Below, in pieces: positions 50,970 to 59,603 of a stretch of 64,000 bases of DNA. The position numbers and the translations under genes are program-made. The DNA comes from Chloroflexota bacterium (GTDB lineage Bacteria > Chloroflexota > Anaerolineae > Aggregatilineales > Phototrophicaceae), in NCBI GenBank assembly GCA_026709625.1, contig JAPOSR010000019.1:1-64000 (forward strand). The letters are read 5' to 3'. The stretch's first letter is position 1. Each line of letters starts with the position of its first letter. The notes under the pieces are model-generated. The model was not told where the DNA came from and made no database searches. It saw only the letters and a program-made list of their open reading frames with translations.

Positions 50970-52599
50970 GCTGCGGCGGGCGGATCCGCCCCTGGTCATA
51001 AAAGCTGTCGAAGCTGGGTGTATCGCCCATAGGCACTTCGATCAGGGTCGGCAAGTCGCTTTTGAAGCCATAGCGCAGCGCCTGACGCAGTTGGCTCTCT
51101 GTCTCGGCGCGGAAGGCGTTGGTGCCAAATGCCTCGCCCAGTTTGACAAAATCTGGATTGACCAGGTCGCTGGCAATGACGCGTTCGTCATAATCGCGGA
51201 TCTGCATCTTGCGGACATTGCCATAGGCGTCGTTGTTAAAGACGATCGCGACCAAGGGAATGCCGTGCTGCGCAGCGGCAGCCATCTCGCCCGCGCAGTA
51301 CATGAAACCGCCATCGCCGCAGATCGCGATCACGGGGGCATCGGGCTTGGCGACCTTTGCGCCCAAGCCGGTTGGAAAAGCAAAGCCGAGCGTGCCCTGA
51401 TAGCCGCTGGTGATGCAGGTGCGCGGCTTGTACACAGGAAAGTTGGCTCGCGCGGCATAGGCCACCTGGGTCATGCCCATGACCGCGATGCCGTCTTCGC
51501 CAAGTTCTTCGCGCAAGATCCGCGAATAGGTATTCTGCGGCTCCATGAATGCCATCCGCTTGGCGAATGCCGCTCGCAATTCGAGCATCTCGTCACGGCG
51601 GGATTCGCGCTTGTGGTTGTGGCGCTCGACTGCGGCGATCAACGGCGGCAAGGCAGCTTCCGCCCGCGCGACAATGCCCAGGTCGGGGGGCTGGATGCGG
51701 GGGATGGCTGCGCTGTCGACATCGATGCGGACGACGGTCATGCCCTCGTCGGTTCCCCAGCGCTGCAGCGGCAGGCGCATGTTGCTGCCGATGCCGAGCA
51801 GCAGGTCGGTTTTTCGGTAATAGTCATGCGCCTCGGGCGTTTTCAAGCTCAGTGGATTGCGGCTGTCGAGCACGCCGTTGCCCGTGCGATAGGCAAAGAC
51901 TGGCGCGCCCAGCATTTCCGCCAACCGCGTGACCTCTGCGCTGACGCCTTGCGCGCCGCTGCCGACGCAGATCATCGGGCGCTTGGATTTGCCCAGCAAC
52001 TGCCCGGCCGCTTCAATCATGCCCGCATCCACCGGTGGCGCGTATGGCTGCAGGGGCATCGGCGTTTTGGGGACTTCGGCCCGCAGTTTCAGCACATCCG
52101 GCGGGATCTCCAGCGCGACCGGGCGCGGACGGCCTGAACGCATTTCTTGAAAGGCCTGCGCCACTTTGCGCCCCGCATCGGCTGGATGCAGCACGAGCTC
52201 GCTCCACTTGGTCAGCCCGCGCAAGATCTCGGACTGATGCGGGATTTCGTGCAGGTCGCCCAGGGCTCTGCCGATGCGCGCGCTGTGGATCTGCCCGGCG
52301 ATGCAAAAAACCGGGGCGTTGACCGCATAAGCGCTGGCCAAACCCGCGCCGGCATTCAGCAAGCCAGGCCCCGGCACGACATTGAAGACTGCTGGCTCGC
52401 CAGTTGCGGCGGCCGCGCCAAATGCCATGTAGGCCGCGCCTTCTTCATGCCGCGTGTGGATGACTTGGATCTGCTCGCGCCGGTCAAAGAGCGCGTTGTA
52501 GAGCCAGTCGTTCTGCACGCCGGGCAAACCGAAGAGGGTGCGGGCACCATGCGCGATGAGGCTGTCGACAATGACTTCGCCGCCGGTTTTTTGGGGCAT
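50962..52599 (-). CDS. Thiamine-pyrophosphate enzyme, acetolactate-synthase-like
   Basis: 545 residues, three-domain TPP fold. Catalytic E52 in VIHTRHEEGAAYMA; FNVVPGPGLLNAGAGLASAY; central Rossmann domain with RPMICVGSGAQGVSAEVTR; TPP/Mg motif starting ICGDGGFMYCAGEMA and ending in FNNDAYGNVRKMQ. It resembles acetolactate synthase large subunits, but no ilvN or branched-chain genes are nearby and the C-terminus is short. A decarboxylase or another ligase of the family is equally possible. It is followed, with an eight-base overlap, by a P-loop NTPase. Confidence 0.88.
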   Translation of the reverse strand: MPQKTGGEVIVDSLIAHGARTLFGLPGVQNDWLYNALFDRREQIQVIHTRHEEGAAYMAFGAAAATGEPAVFNVVPGPGLLNAGAGLASAYAVNAPVFCIAGQIHSARIGRALGDLHEIPHQSEILRGLTKWSELVLHPADAGRKVAQAFQEMRSGRPRPVALEIPPDVLKLRAEVPKTPMPLQPYAPPVDAGMIEAAGQLLGKSKRPMICVGSGAQGVSAEVTRLAEMLGAPVFAYRTGNGVLDSRNPLSLKTPEAHDYYRKTDLLLGIGSNMRLPLQRWGTDEGMTVVRIDVDSAAIPRIQPPDLGIVARAEAALPPLIAAVERHNHKRESRRDEMLELRAAFAKRMAFMEPQNTYSRILREELGEDGIAVMGMTQVAYAARANFPVYKPRTCITSGYQGTLGFAFPTGLGAKVAKPDAPVIAICGDGGFMYCAGEMAAAAQHGIPLVAIVFNNDAYGNVRKMQIRDYDERVIASDLVNPDFVKLGEAFGTNAFRAETESQLRQALRYGFKSDLPTLIEVPMGDTPSFDSFYDQGRIRPPQHG

Positions 52600-52681
52600 G
52601 GAAAGCTCCTGTCATGTATGCGGCTGAATGGAACAATTTTTACCACAGAGACACGGAGGACACAGCGGCTATTGGGGCGAA

Positions 52682-53101
52682 CTAGCCGGATTCGCTGCTG
52701 CCATCTGGCAATTCGGGGCGCGGCGGGGGCTTTTGCAACGCTGCCAGGCGTTCCCGTTGGAGATGATGGCGAGTGCGGTTGCCATGTATGAATGCGCCGG
52801 CACCCGATATGATTCCGCCAATGATGACAGCAACGCTAGCTGATGCCAAACCCAGAGACGCAAGAAAAGCGCTCAAGCCCATCAAAACCAACACAGCCAG
52901 AAAGCCGAAGAGCAGCCCACGGTTCTCGTATGTCGCGTACTGCTTCTGCTGTTGCTCAGCCAATGATAAGATGCGATCAGCGCTGCCAGGCAAAACCTCT
53001 TCATATTCGCGCATCATGGACGGTGGCGGCAGAGGGCCTGAATAATAGGCAACTTGCTGTTCTATCTGGACGAATTCTCGTTCTTGGGATTCCTGTGGCA
53101 T
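52682..53101 (-). CDS. DUF2335 family membrane protein
   Basis: 139 residues. The signature SGPLPPPSMMREYEEVLPGS then ADRILSLAEQQQKQ is the DUF2335 motif. It is followed by two hydrophobic helices (LLFGFLAVLVLMGLSAFLA, VAVIIGGIISGAGAFIHG) and a short basic tail. DUF2335 proteins are holin-like in size and are seen near mobile and defence genes; their role is not established. It overlaps the 3' end of the small gene at 53062-53316 by 40 bases, so the two are one unit. Confidence 0.85.
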   Translation of the reverse strand: MPQESQEREFVQIEQQVAYYSGPLPPPSMMREYEEVLPGSADRILSLAEQQQKQYATYENRGLLFGFLAVLVLMGLSAFLASLGLASASVAVIIGGIISGAGAFIHGNRTRHHLQRERLAALQKPPPRPELPDGSSESG

Positions 53102-53316
53102 GGCTCTTTTCTAGGTCTCTCCACAACGGTCGTATAGGTACGCGAATGCACACCCATGGCATCGTACAAATAGCCGCCGACATCCTCCCAAACTTCGCGC
53201 AGCGCCTCTGCATTGGCTTCCGCCGGCGTCTCTGCCAGCAAGCGCCGATTCAGCACATCCACCCAACTGAACATGCCGCCCAAGCCACGAATGAATGCGT
53301 TTGCCCTGGCTGCCAT
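53062..53316 (-). CDS. Small helical protein upstream of DUF2335
   Basis: 84 residues from ATG 53316 (GAGGGAG eight bases upstream); an ATG at 53331 is too close to that RBS. Mostly helical (AEANAEALREVWEDVGGYLYD), with no transmembrane segment. Its tail (ERPRKEPCHRNPKNENSS) is hydrophilic and lies in the overlap with the DUF2335 gene. No family recognised. Confidence 0.6.
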   Translation of the reverse strand: MAARANAFIRGLGGMFSWVDVLNRRLLAETPAEANAEALREVWEDVGGYLYDAMGVHSRTYTTVVERPRKEPCHRNPKNENSSR

Positions 53317-53433
53317 TTCATTCTCCCTCAACTAAATCTACGGTGCGACAGATATTCGCTGCCGAAATGCCACTAACTGTACAATAGCATATAGTCAGCG
53401 CCCCCTCCTGTCAACATAGCCGAATCCGCCCTG

Positions 53434-53442
53434 TGTTATACT
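53434..53442 (+). promoter_or_regulatory. Extended -10 box before the methyltransferase gene
   Basis: TGTTATACT (TGn plus TATACT, 5/6) lies 31 bases before the ATG at 53474, within CCTGTGTTATACTC. Nearly the same string occurs at 30671-30683 before the Uma2 gene. Confidence 0.5.
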
Positions 53443-53473
53443 CTTTGCGCCCACTCACCCCCGAGGCAGCCGC

Positions 53474-54997
53474 ATGACCAACCGACTCTATTATGGCGAC
53501 AACCTCGATATCCTGCGCAGCCGCGAATACTTCCCCGACGCCTGCGTCGACCTGATTTACCTCGACCCGCCTTTCAACAGCAACCGCAATTACAATGTGC
53601 TGTTTCGCTCGGAAAGCGGCGCTGACAGCCAAGCCCAGATCACCGCTTTCGAAGATACCTGGCATTGGGGCGAAACCGCTGAAGAAACTTATCGCGACCT
53701 CATCACCGACGCGCCAGAAAAAGTCTCGACCGCCATCGAGGCGCTGCTGAATCTCATCGACCGCAACCAGATGATGGCTTACTTGGTCATGATGACAGCG
53801 CGGCTGGTCGAATTGCATCGCGTTTTGAAAGCGACCGGCAGCTTGTATCTGCACTGCGACCCGACCGCCAGTCATTATTTGAAGATTGTGCTGGATGCGA
53901 TTTTCGATAACAGAAACTTCAGGAATGAAATCATTTGGCACTATCGTAGATGGACAGCTGGTAGCAAGCACTTTCAGCGCATGCACGATGTGATTCTCCG
54001 ATATACAAAGTCACAAGACTTCGTATTTAATTTACAGTATGAGCCTTATGGAGATTGGATAAAGAAAGACTACGGGTATGTCGATGAAGAAACAGGTAAA
54101 CGGTGGCGGTGGCACACTGTTAAGGGAAATCGGTATAAGGTGTTCTTGGAAGATGAAAACCGAGGCGTAAAGCTAAATGATGTGTGGATAATTCCGTATC
54201 TAGGTTCTACGGCAAAAGAAAGGCTTGGCTATCCGACGCAGAAGCCGCTCGCCCTGCTGGAACGGATCATTCGCGCCTCGTCCAACGAAGGCGATATCGT
54301 GCTGGATCCTTTCTGCGGCTGTGGCACGGCGATCGCGGCGGCGCACAAATTGAATCGCCAGTGGATCGGCATCGACATCACCCACCTGTCCATCGCCCTG
54401 CAAAAGTATCGCCTGGGCGATATGTTCGAGTTGGAATCGGGCAAGGACTACGAGGTCATCGGCGAGCCGACAACCGAAGCGGGCGCGCGCGAGCTGGCGC
54501 AGGATTCCGCCAACGAAGGGTGCTATCAGTTTGAGTGGTGGGCGCTTTCGCTGGTGGGCGCGAAGCCGGTCGGCGGGCAGGCGGGCTCAAAGCGCGGCAA
54601 GAAGGGCGCGGACAAGGGCATCGATGGCATCATCAATTTCTTCGAGCAGGGCGCGAACGGCAAGGCGCGGGCACGAAAAGTTGTCGTGCAGGTGAAGTCG
54701 GGGGCGGTGAAAGCCGGCGACATCCGCGATTTGGCAGGCACAATCGAGCGCGAGCAAGCGGCTATCGGCGTCTTCGTCACGCTGGAAAGCCCCACGCAGC
54801 CGATGCGCAAAGAAGCCTTGGCGGCTGGCTATTACGAGTCCGACTTTTGGCAGCGGTCCTATCGCAGGCTGCAGATTCTGTCGATCCGCGATCTCTTTGC
54901 TGGCGAGCGGGTGGATATGCCGCCGCAGCATGGCACATTCAAGCAGGCGGCGCGCGCCAGGACCAGCGATGGCAAGCAGCAGAGCGATTTGATTTGA
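53474..54997 (+). CDS. DNA methyltransferase fused to a restriction-nuclease-like domain
   Basis: 507 residues. N6-adenine (or N4-cytosine) methyltransferase of the beta class: motif IV DPPF at 31-34 in LIYLDPPFNSN precedes motif I DPFCGCGTA at 278. Residues about 150-256 between them are the expected target-recognition region; bases 54001-54240 there are about 42 % GC against about 60 % in the flanks. From about residue 380 a PD-(D/E)XK-like Mrr domain follows (GIDGII with D384, VVVQVKSGAV with K408, GVFVTLES). One chain thus has both a modification and a potential cleavage module. No specificity subunit or separate endonuclease gene is adjacent. Confidence 0.9.
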   Translation: MTNRLYYGDNLDILRSREYFPDACVDLIYLDPPFNSNRNYNVLFRSESGADSQAQITAFEDTWHWGETAEETYRDLITDAPEKVSTAIEALLNLIDRNQMMAYLVMMTARLVELHRVLKATGSLYLHCDPTASHYLKIVLDAIFDNRNFRNEIIWHYRRWTAGSKHFQRMHDVILRYTKSQDFVFNLQYEPYGDWIKKDYGYVDEETGKRWRWHTVKGNRYKVFLEDENRGVKLNDVWIIPYLGSTAKERLGYPTQKPLALLERIIRASSNEGDIVLDPFCGCGTAIAAAHKLNRQWIGIDITHLSIALQKYRLGDMFELESGKDYEVIGEPTTEAGARELAQDSANEGCYQFEWWALSLVGAKPVGGQAGSKRGKKGADKGIDGIINFFEQGANGKARARKVVVQVKSGAVKAGDIRDLAGTIEREQAAIGVFVTLESPTQPMRKEALAAGYYESDFWQRSYRRLQILSIRDLFAGERVDMPPQHGTFKQAARARTSDGKQQSDLI

Positions 54998-55049
54998 GCG
55001 GGTAGATAAACTACACTATTATCAAACCGGTCAGATTTGGAGAGTTGTT

Positions 55050-55331
55050 TTGGACCAGAATGTGCAGTTCATCATCACGGTTGGCACTGTCATCGGCGTG
55101 TTCTTGTGGCTGCGGCATGATATCAATTTGCTGAACGCCAAGATTGACAAGGTCGCAGATGATTTGAACGTCAAAATCGACAAGGTCGCGGATGACTCGA
55201 ACGCGAGGATGGATAGCCTCAGCGCAAGGCAAGACAGGATGAATGAAAGCATCGGCGCGCTCCGAGAAAGTCTCGGCTGGATTCGCGGGCGCATGGGCTT
55301 CACCGAGCCACAGCCACCCAACGCCGACTGA
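55050..55331 (+). CDS. One-TM coiled-coil protein with hendecad repeats
   Basis: 93 residues from TTG 55050 with GGAGAG upstream. N-terminal hydrophobic helix (VQFIITVGTVIGVFLWL), then 11-residue repeats KIDKVADDLNV / KIDKVADDSNA / RMDSLSARQDR. The first two are encoded by a 33-bp tandem repeat at 55140-55205. A membrane-anchored oligomeric coiled coil is likely. It follows the methyltransferase-nuclease gene by 52 bases on the same strand, so co-transcription is plausible. Confidence 0.75.
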   Translation: MDQNVQFIITVGTVIGVFLWLRHDINLLNAKIDKVADDLNVKIDKVADDSNARMDSLSARQDRMNESIGALRESLGWIRGRMGFTEPQPPNAD

Positions 55332-55385
55332 ACACTCCTGCATCCGCCGTCTTTTCTCCCCGCCTCTGTGCTGACCCCTTACACC

Positions 55386-56432
55386 TTACACCAGCTTGCC
55401 CAGCGGATCCAATGTCGCTTTCACCCGCGCCGCCAGCACATTTTCCAGTGGCGCGCCCAGCAGCGGCGACCGCGCCCCGCCCCGCAGCAGCAGCCCGCGC
55501 AGACCCAGCCCCGCCAGCGCATCGCCCAGCCAGTCCGCGTCTTCGCAAGCCACAAACGCGATATTGCCAGCCAAAATGTAGCGGCGCTGCGCCTTGTCCA
55601 CAGCGGCATCCAACGCGAGCAGCTGCCGCGGCGCCAGCGTGACCTTCGCCAGGCACGCGCCACCCAAGCCCGCCACGCAATCCCAAAGCGACAACTCGTC
55701 TTTGCTGCCCTCGATATGCTGCGGCGCAGTCGTCTTTGCCACAAAGTCCCTGAATCGCTCGGCGCGCGCCGGCAATGAGTCGCTAAAGCCGCCCAGCCGC
55801 GCCAATACCGCCGCTCCATCCGCGCCTGGCAATATATCCAGGGCATCCAGATCGAAGTGGCTGCTGTTGATGGCATAGCTGGCTGTCAGCGCATCTGCCA
55901 AATTCGCATAGCGGAAGCGCAGGCTGCGGAATTGCGGCACATCGGGGAAGACCTTAACAGTCAGCTCGGTCAAGATGGCGTATCTGCCCAGGCTGCCGAC
56001 CAGGAACTTCGCCAGGTCGAAGCCAGCGGCATTCTTCACCACCTTGCCGCCGACAGTGTAGGCTTGCCCAGCGCCATCGACGACTGCCGCGCCCAGCACA
56101 AAGTCGCGCGCTCCGCCGAAGCGATGCCGCCGCGAACCCGACAGGTTGCTCGCCACCGTCCCGCCGATACTCGCGCTGTCTGGCAGCAGCGGGTCGAAGG
56201 GCAGATATTGACCTTGCTCTGCCAGCGCATCGATAACCTCGCGCAGCGGTGTGCCAGCCCGCACAGTCAGCGTGAATTCCTGCGGCTGATAGTCGACGAT
56301 GCCGCCCAGCGCCGACATGTCGAGGATGGGCGCATCGACCTGGTGCAAAGCCGGCTTGCTGCCCAAGCCCCGCACATGCAGGCGGTCATGCGCGCCGACA
56401 AATTCTCTGATTTGTTTTTCGCTGGCGATCAT
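55386..56432 (-). CDS. glcE: Glycolate oxidase, FAD-binding subunit E
   Basis: 348 residues from ATG 56432, which overlaps the glcD stop as ATGA. FAD-binding (PCMH-type) domain: [72 protein letters not shown]. It is shorter than GlcD and lacks GlcD's C-terminal catalytic histidine region, as expected for the E subunit. No iron-sulfur subunit gene glcF follows; downstream is the convergent coiled-coil gene. Confidence 0.92.
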   Translation of the reverse strand: MIASEKQIREFVGAHDRLHVRGLGSKPALHQVDAPILDMSALGGIVDYQPQEFTLTVRAGTPLREVIDALAEQGQYLPFDPLLPDSASIGGTVASNLSGSRRHRFGGARDFVLGAAVVDGAGQAYTVGGKVVKNAAGFDLAKFLVGSLGRYAILTELTVKVFPDVPQFRSLRFRYANLADALTASYAINSSHFDLDALDILPGADGAAVLARLGGFSDSLPARAERFRDFVAKTTAPQHIEGSKDELSLWDCVAGLGGACLAKVTLAPRQLLALDAAVDKAQRRYILAGNIAFVACEDADWLGDALAGLGLRGLLLRGGARSPLLGAPLENVLAARVKATLDPLGKLV

Positions 56433-57874
56433 TCGCGCGAGATCACTCCTTGTCGCTCCAACGGGTGCATGCCCTGCATCGTCAGCGCGGGCGCTTCGCC
56501 ACCCGGGAACATCTTGCCGCGATTGGCGATTTCGCGCGGGTCGATGGCTTTGCGCAGCGCCAGCATGACATCTAGCTCGGTTTCGCTGAACATAGCTGGC
56601 ATATAGTCGCGCTTTTCGACGCCGACTCCGTGCTCGCCGGTGATGCTGCCGCCCAGCTCGACGCACATAGCCAGAATCTCGCCAGCCAGCGCTTCGGCTT
56701 TGTGCAGCGCGCCTTTTTCGCGCCCGTCAAAGAGAATCAACGGATGCAGGTTGCCATCGCCAGCGTGGAAGACATTCGCCACTTCCAGCCCATAACGCCG
56801 TTTCGATGCATCGATTTTCAGCAGCGCCTCGCCCAGTCGGCTGCGCGGCACCACGCCGTCTTGCACGATGTAATCGGGGTAAAGCCGCCCCACCGCCGAG
56901 AAAGCGCTCTTGCGCCCTTTCCAGATGCGCGCTCGTTCGTCTTCGCTCTGCGCTGTGCGGATTTCAAAAGCGCCTGATCGATCAATCAACTCGCGCAGTT
57001 GGGCAAACTCGGCTTCGACCTGCTGCGCTTCGCCTTCCAGCTCGACGATGAGCAGCGCTTCGGCATCGGGATAATTGGCGCCCACAGTTTCGGCGGCGCG
57101 GATCGCCAGTCTGTCCATGATTTCTATCGCGCCGGGCAGCAAGCCCGAAGCCACCACCGCGGAAACCGCATCGCCGGCTTGTCCCAGGTCATCAAACGCG
57201 GCCAGCACAGTGCGATACAGCTCGGGCAGGGGCAGCAGGCGCAAGGTCAATTCCAGCGCAATGCCAAACAAGCCCTCGCTGCCTACAAAAAGCCCGATTA
57301 GATCAGGCCCAATGCCACATCCATCCAGGCTTTCGCCACCAAATTCGGTCAGGCTGCCATCCGCCAGCACAACGTTCATGCCCAGGACATGGTTGCTGGT
57401 CATGCCATATTTCAAACAGTGCGCGCCGCCGCTGTTGAAAGCGATATTGCCGCCGATGGTGCAGATAGACTGGCTGGACGGGTCGGGCGCATAATACAGG
57501 CCATGTGGCTGCGCGGCTTGGGAAATGTGCAGGTTGACCACGCCCGGCTCGACTATGGCGATGCGCTGCTGCGGGTCGATGTGTTTGATGCGGTTGAGTC
57601 GGTTCAGCGCGATGGTCAGCCCATCGGCGATTGGCAGGCTGCCGCCCGACAAGCTCGTGCCGCTGCCGCGCGCCACAAACGGCACACCGCGCTCGTGGCA
57701 CAGACGCACAGTGGCGATGACCTCATCGGCATTGTCTGGCAGCGCGACGGCACCAGGCTTGGTCTGAAAAGCGGTCAGCGCGTCCGATTCATACGGCAGC
57801 AGCTCGACATCGCGCGTTAGCAGGCGATTGCCCGGGTAGATCTCGCCGAGCGCGCTGAGAAATCTGCGGTCCAA
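56429..57874 (-). CDS. glcD: Glycolate oxidase, catalytic subunit D
   Basis: 481 residues from TTG 57874, chosen because AAAGGAGG is perfectly placed before it; the longer frame to 57901 has none. FAD-linked oxidase. [60 protein letters not shown]; and the catalytic-side C-terminal [14 protein letters not shown] and [18 protein letters not shown]. With glcE it should oxidise glycolate or D-lactate to the oxo acid. Confidence 0.95.
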   Translation of the reverse strand: MDRRFLSALGEIYPGNRLLTRDVELLPYESDALTAFQTKPGAVALPDNADEVIATVRLCHERGVPFVARGSGTSLSGGSLPIADGLTIALNRLNRIKHIDPQQRIAIVEPGVVNLHISQAAQPHGLYYAPDPSSQSICTIGGNIAFNSGGAHCLKYGMTSNHVLGMNVVLADGSLTEFGGESLDGCGIGPDLIGLFVGSEGLFGIALELTLRLLPLPELYRTVLAAFDDLGQAGDAVSAVVASGLLPGAIEIMDRLAIRAAETVGANYPDAEALLIVELEGEAQQVEAEFAQLRELIDRSGAFEIRTAQSEDERARIWKGRKSAFSAVGRLYPDYIVQDGVVPRSRLGEALLKIDASKRRYGLEVANVFHAGDGNLHPLILFDGREKGALHKAEALAGEILAMCVELGGSITGEHGVGVEKRDYMPAMFSETELDVMLALRKAIDPREIANRGKMFPGGEAPALTMQGMHPLERQGVISRE

Positions 57875-57915
57875 GCCGCCTCCTTTCTGGCGCTGACGCA
57901 AAGCGGCATGAGCGC

Positions 57916-58371
57916 TTATGCCGCCGCCTCGATCCGCGCCGCGACCTGCTGCGACAGCTTGCGCAGCGCCTGCCGGGCGATCTGTTTGGCCGCCGCATCC
58001 AGCAGCCGCTGTCCGACAGCAGCGATCTTGCCGCCGATGCGCGCATCGCCCGCGTAGCGCATGGTGGTCGTACCATTTTCCTGGCTTAATTCAATGGTGC
58101 CTTCGCCTGTCACATGCCCGGCTGGTCCCTTGCCCTCGACCAACAGCCGATAGCTCTGCGGCTCATTGATATCCACCAGTTCAAAGCTGGCTTCGAACTT
58201 GCCATTGACCGGCCCAACCCTGACGGCAAGCCGACTCTGGTATTTGTTTTCGGCAATTTCTTCCAACCCCTGCGAGCCGGGGATAATGCTGCCCAAGACA
58301 TCCAGGTCCATCAGCGCGTCCCAGACCAACTCGCGTTCGCCCTTGAAGTCATAACTGCCTTCAATGTGCAT
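57916..58371 (-). CDS. CoxG-like SRPBCC protein
   Basis: 151 residues from ATG 58371 (CAGGAGAAG upstream). START-like fold: [73 protein letters not shown]. This matches carbon-monoxide dehydrogenase subunit G (CoxG), a membrane-recruitment or maturation factor of molybdenum hydroxylases. No coxMSL genes lie here; it precedes glcDE by 42 bases on the same strand, so it may serve that oxidase instead. A long C-terminal membrane anchor is absent. Confidence 0.85.
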   Translation of the reverse strand: MHIEGSYDFKGERELVWDALMDLDVLGSIIPGSQGLEEIAENKYQSRLAVRVGPVNGKFEASFELVDINEPQSYRLLVEGKGPAGHVTGEGTIELSQENGTTTMRYAGDARIGGKIAAVGQRLLDAAAKQIARQALRKLSQQVAARIEAAA

Positions 58372-58448
58372 GTCATTCTTCTCCTGCAGAAACATTTAGC
58401 GCATGCTATTGTAGCGCGATTCATGCTGTATCGGGATGCGGCAGCCGT

Positions 58449-59603
58449 TTAGCTCGCTTTGTACGGATAATTCTCGCGCCAGCGCGCCGCAGCCGCCTCG
58501 ACCCGTTCGCGCAGGACCTCGACGCCGATACCCGTGCCGGCCGGCACAGTCAGGGTGCTGTCCGCGCCCAGCACAAAGGGCGGCTCGCTGATATCTTCAG
58601 CGAAGTAGCGATCGGTCGCGCTGATGTCACTGGGCAGGTTCACTGCTGGCAGCGCTGCAAAGGCCAGGTTGGCGGCTCTGCCCACACCTGTTTCCAGCAT
58701 GCCACCCACCCACAGAGGCAGATTCGCCTCGGCGCAGATGCTATAAATCTCCAGACTTTCGCTGAAGCCGCCCACGCGCGCCGGCTTCAGGTTCAGCACG
58801 CCCAGCGCGCCCACTTGCAGCGCCAGCCGCAGATCCCCCGCCGTCTTCACGCTTTCGTCCAGGCAAACGCGCGTCTGCAAGCGCGCCTGCAAGCCACCGT
58901 GCTCATAAATATCATCGTGCGAAAGCGGCTGTTCGATCATCAACAGGTTAAATTCATCCAACTCCGCCAGGCGGTCGGCATCGTTGGCGCGGTAGTCGCT
59001 GTTGGCATCCAGCATCAGCAGGATGTCGGGGTGCGCTGCCCGCACTGCCCGCGCCACTTCAATATCCCAGCCGCGCTTGATCTTGAGCTTGATGCGCCTA
59101 TAGCCCTCGTCCAGCCGCTGCTGCACCACCGCCAGGGTCGCTTCAAGCGATGGCTGAATGCCGATGCTGACGCCGACCACCGCTTTGCCTTGCGAAGCAT
59201 GGCCGGGCGGCGCATAGGCGGCAAAGAGGTCGGTCAAGCGCATGTCGTTGGCCTTGGCGAAGGCATCCCACACTGCCGCTTCCAGCCCAGCCCGCGTATG
59301 TTGGTTGCCACGAAAACGCCGCAGCAGCGCCGGTGTTTCGCGCGGATCTTGAATGGTCGCCCCGAGCATCGCCGAGACGAGAAATTCGCCCAGGATATGC
59401 TCGGCCATCAGCGCGGTTTCGTGACCATAGCCGGGCCACAGCTCAATGGAGCACTCGCCCCAGCCGACCACTCCGTCCGCGGTGGTCAGCTCGACCAGCA
59501 GGGCGACCTTGTCGGTCTCCGCGCCAAAGCTGGTTTCAAAAGGCGCGAGGTAAGGCAGCAGCACCGTGTGCAAATCAATGGACTGAATGGTGATCGGTTT
59601 CAT
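58449..59603 (-). CDS. Enolase-superfamily enzyme, o-succinylbenzoate synthase/NSAR type
   Basis: 384 residues from ATG 59603 with GGAGGAGCG upstream. N-terminal capping domain: YLAPFETSFGAETDKVALLV, WGECSIELWPGYGHET. Barrel residues: lysines 172-176 in RIKLKIKRGW (the KxK acid/base), metal ligands in MLDANSDY, MIEQPLSHDDI and CLDESVKTA, and the opposite lysine in LNLKPARVGGFSE. WVGGMLETGVGRAANLAFAA is the MenC2/NSAR ending. Activity could be o-succinylbenzoate synthase for menaquinone or N-succinylamino-acid racemase; no other men gene is near, so I leave the symbol blank. Confidence 0.88.
   Translation of the reverse strand: MKPITIQSIDLHTVLLPYLAPFETSFGAETDKVALLVELTTADGVVGWGECSIELWPGYGHETALMAEHILGEFLVSAMLGATIQDPRETPALLRRFRGNQHTRAGLEAAVWDAFAKANDMRLTDLFAAYAPPGHASQGKAVVGVSIGIQPSLEATLAVVQQRLDEGYRRIKLKIKRGWDIEVARAVRAAHPDILLMLDANSDYRANDADRLAELDEFNLLMIEQPLSHDDIYEHGGLQARLQTRVCLDESVKTAGDLRLALQVGALGVLNLKPARVGGFSESLEIYSICAEANLPLWVGGMLETGVGRAANLAFAALPAVNLPSDISATDRYFAEDISEPPFVLGADSTLTVPAGTGIGVEVLRERVEAAAARWRENYPYKAS

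Noticed and set aside
50503-52137. 544-codon plus-strand frame
   Set aside because: Antisense of the TPP enzyme and the P-loop gene.
55140-55205. Tandem repeat as a possible CRISPR or minisatellite
   Set aside because: Only two units, no spacers, and in frame within a coiled-coil gene.
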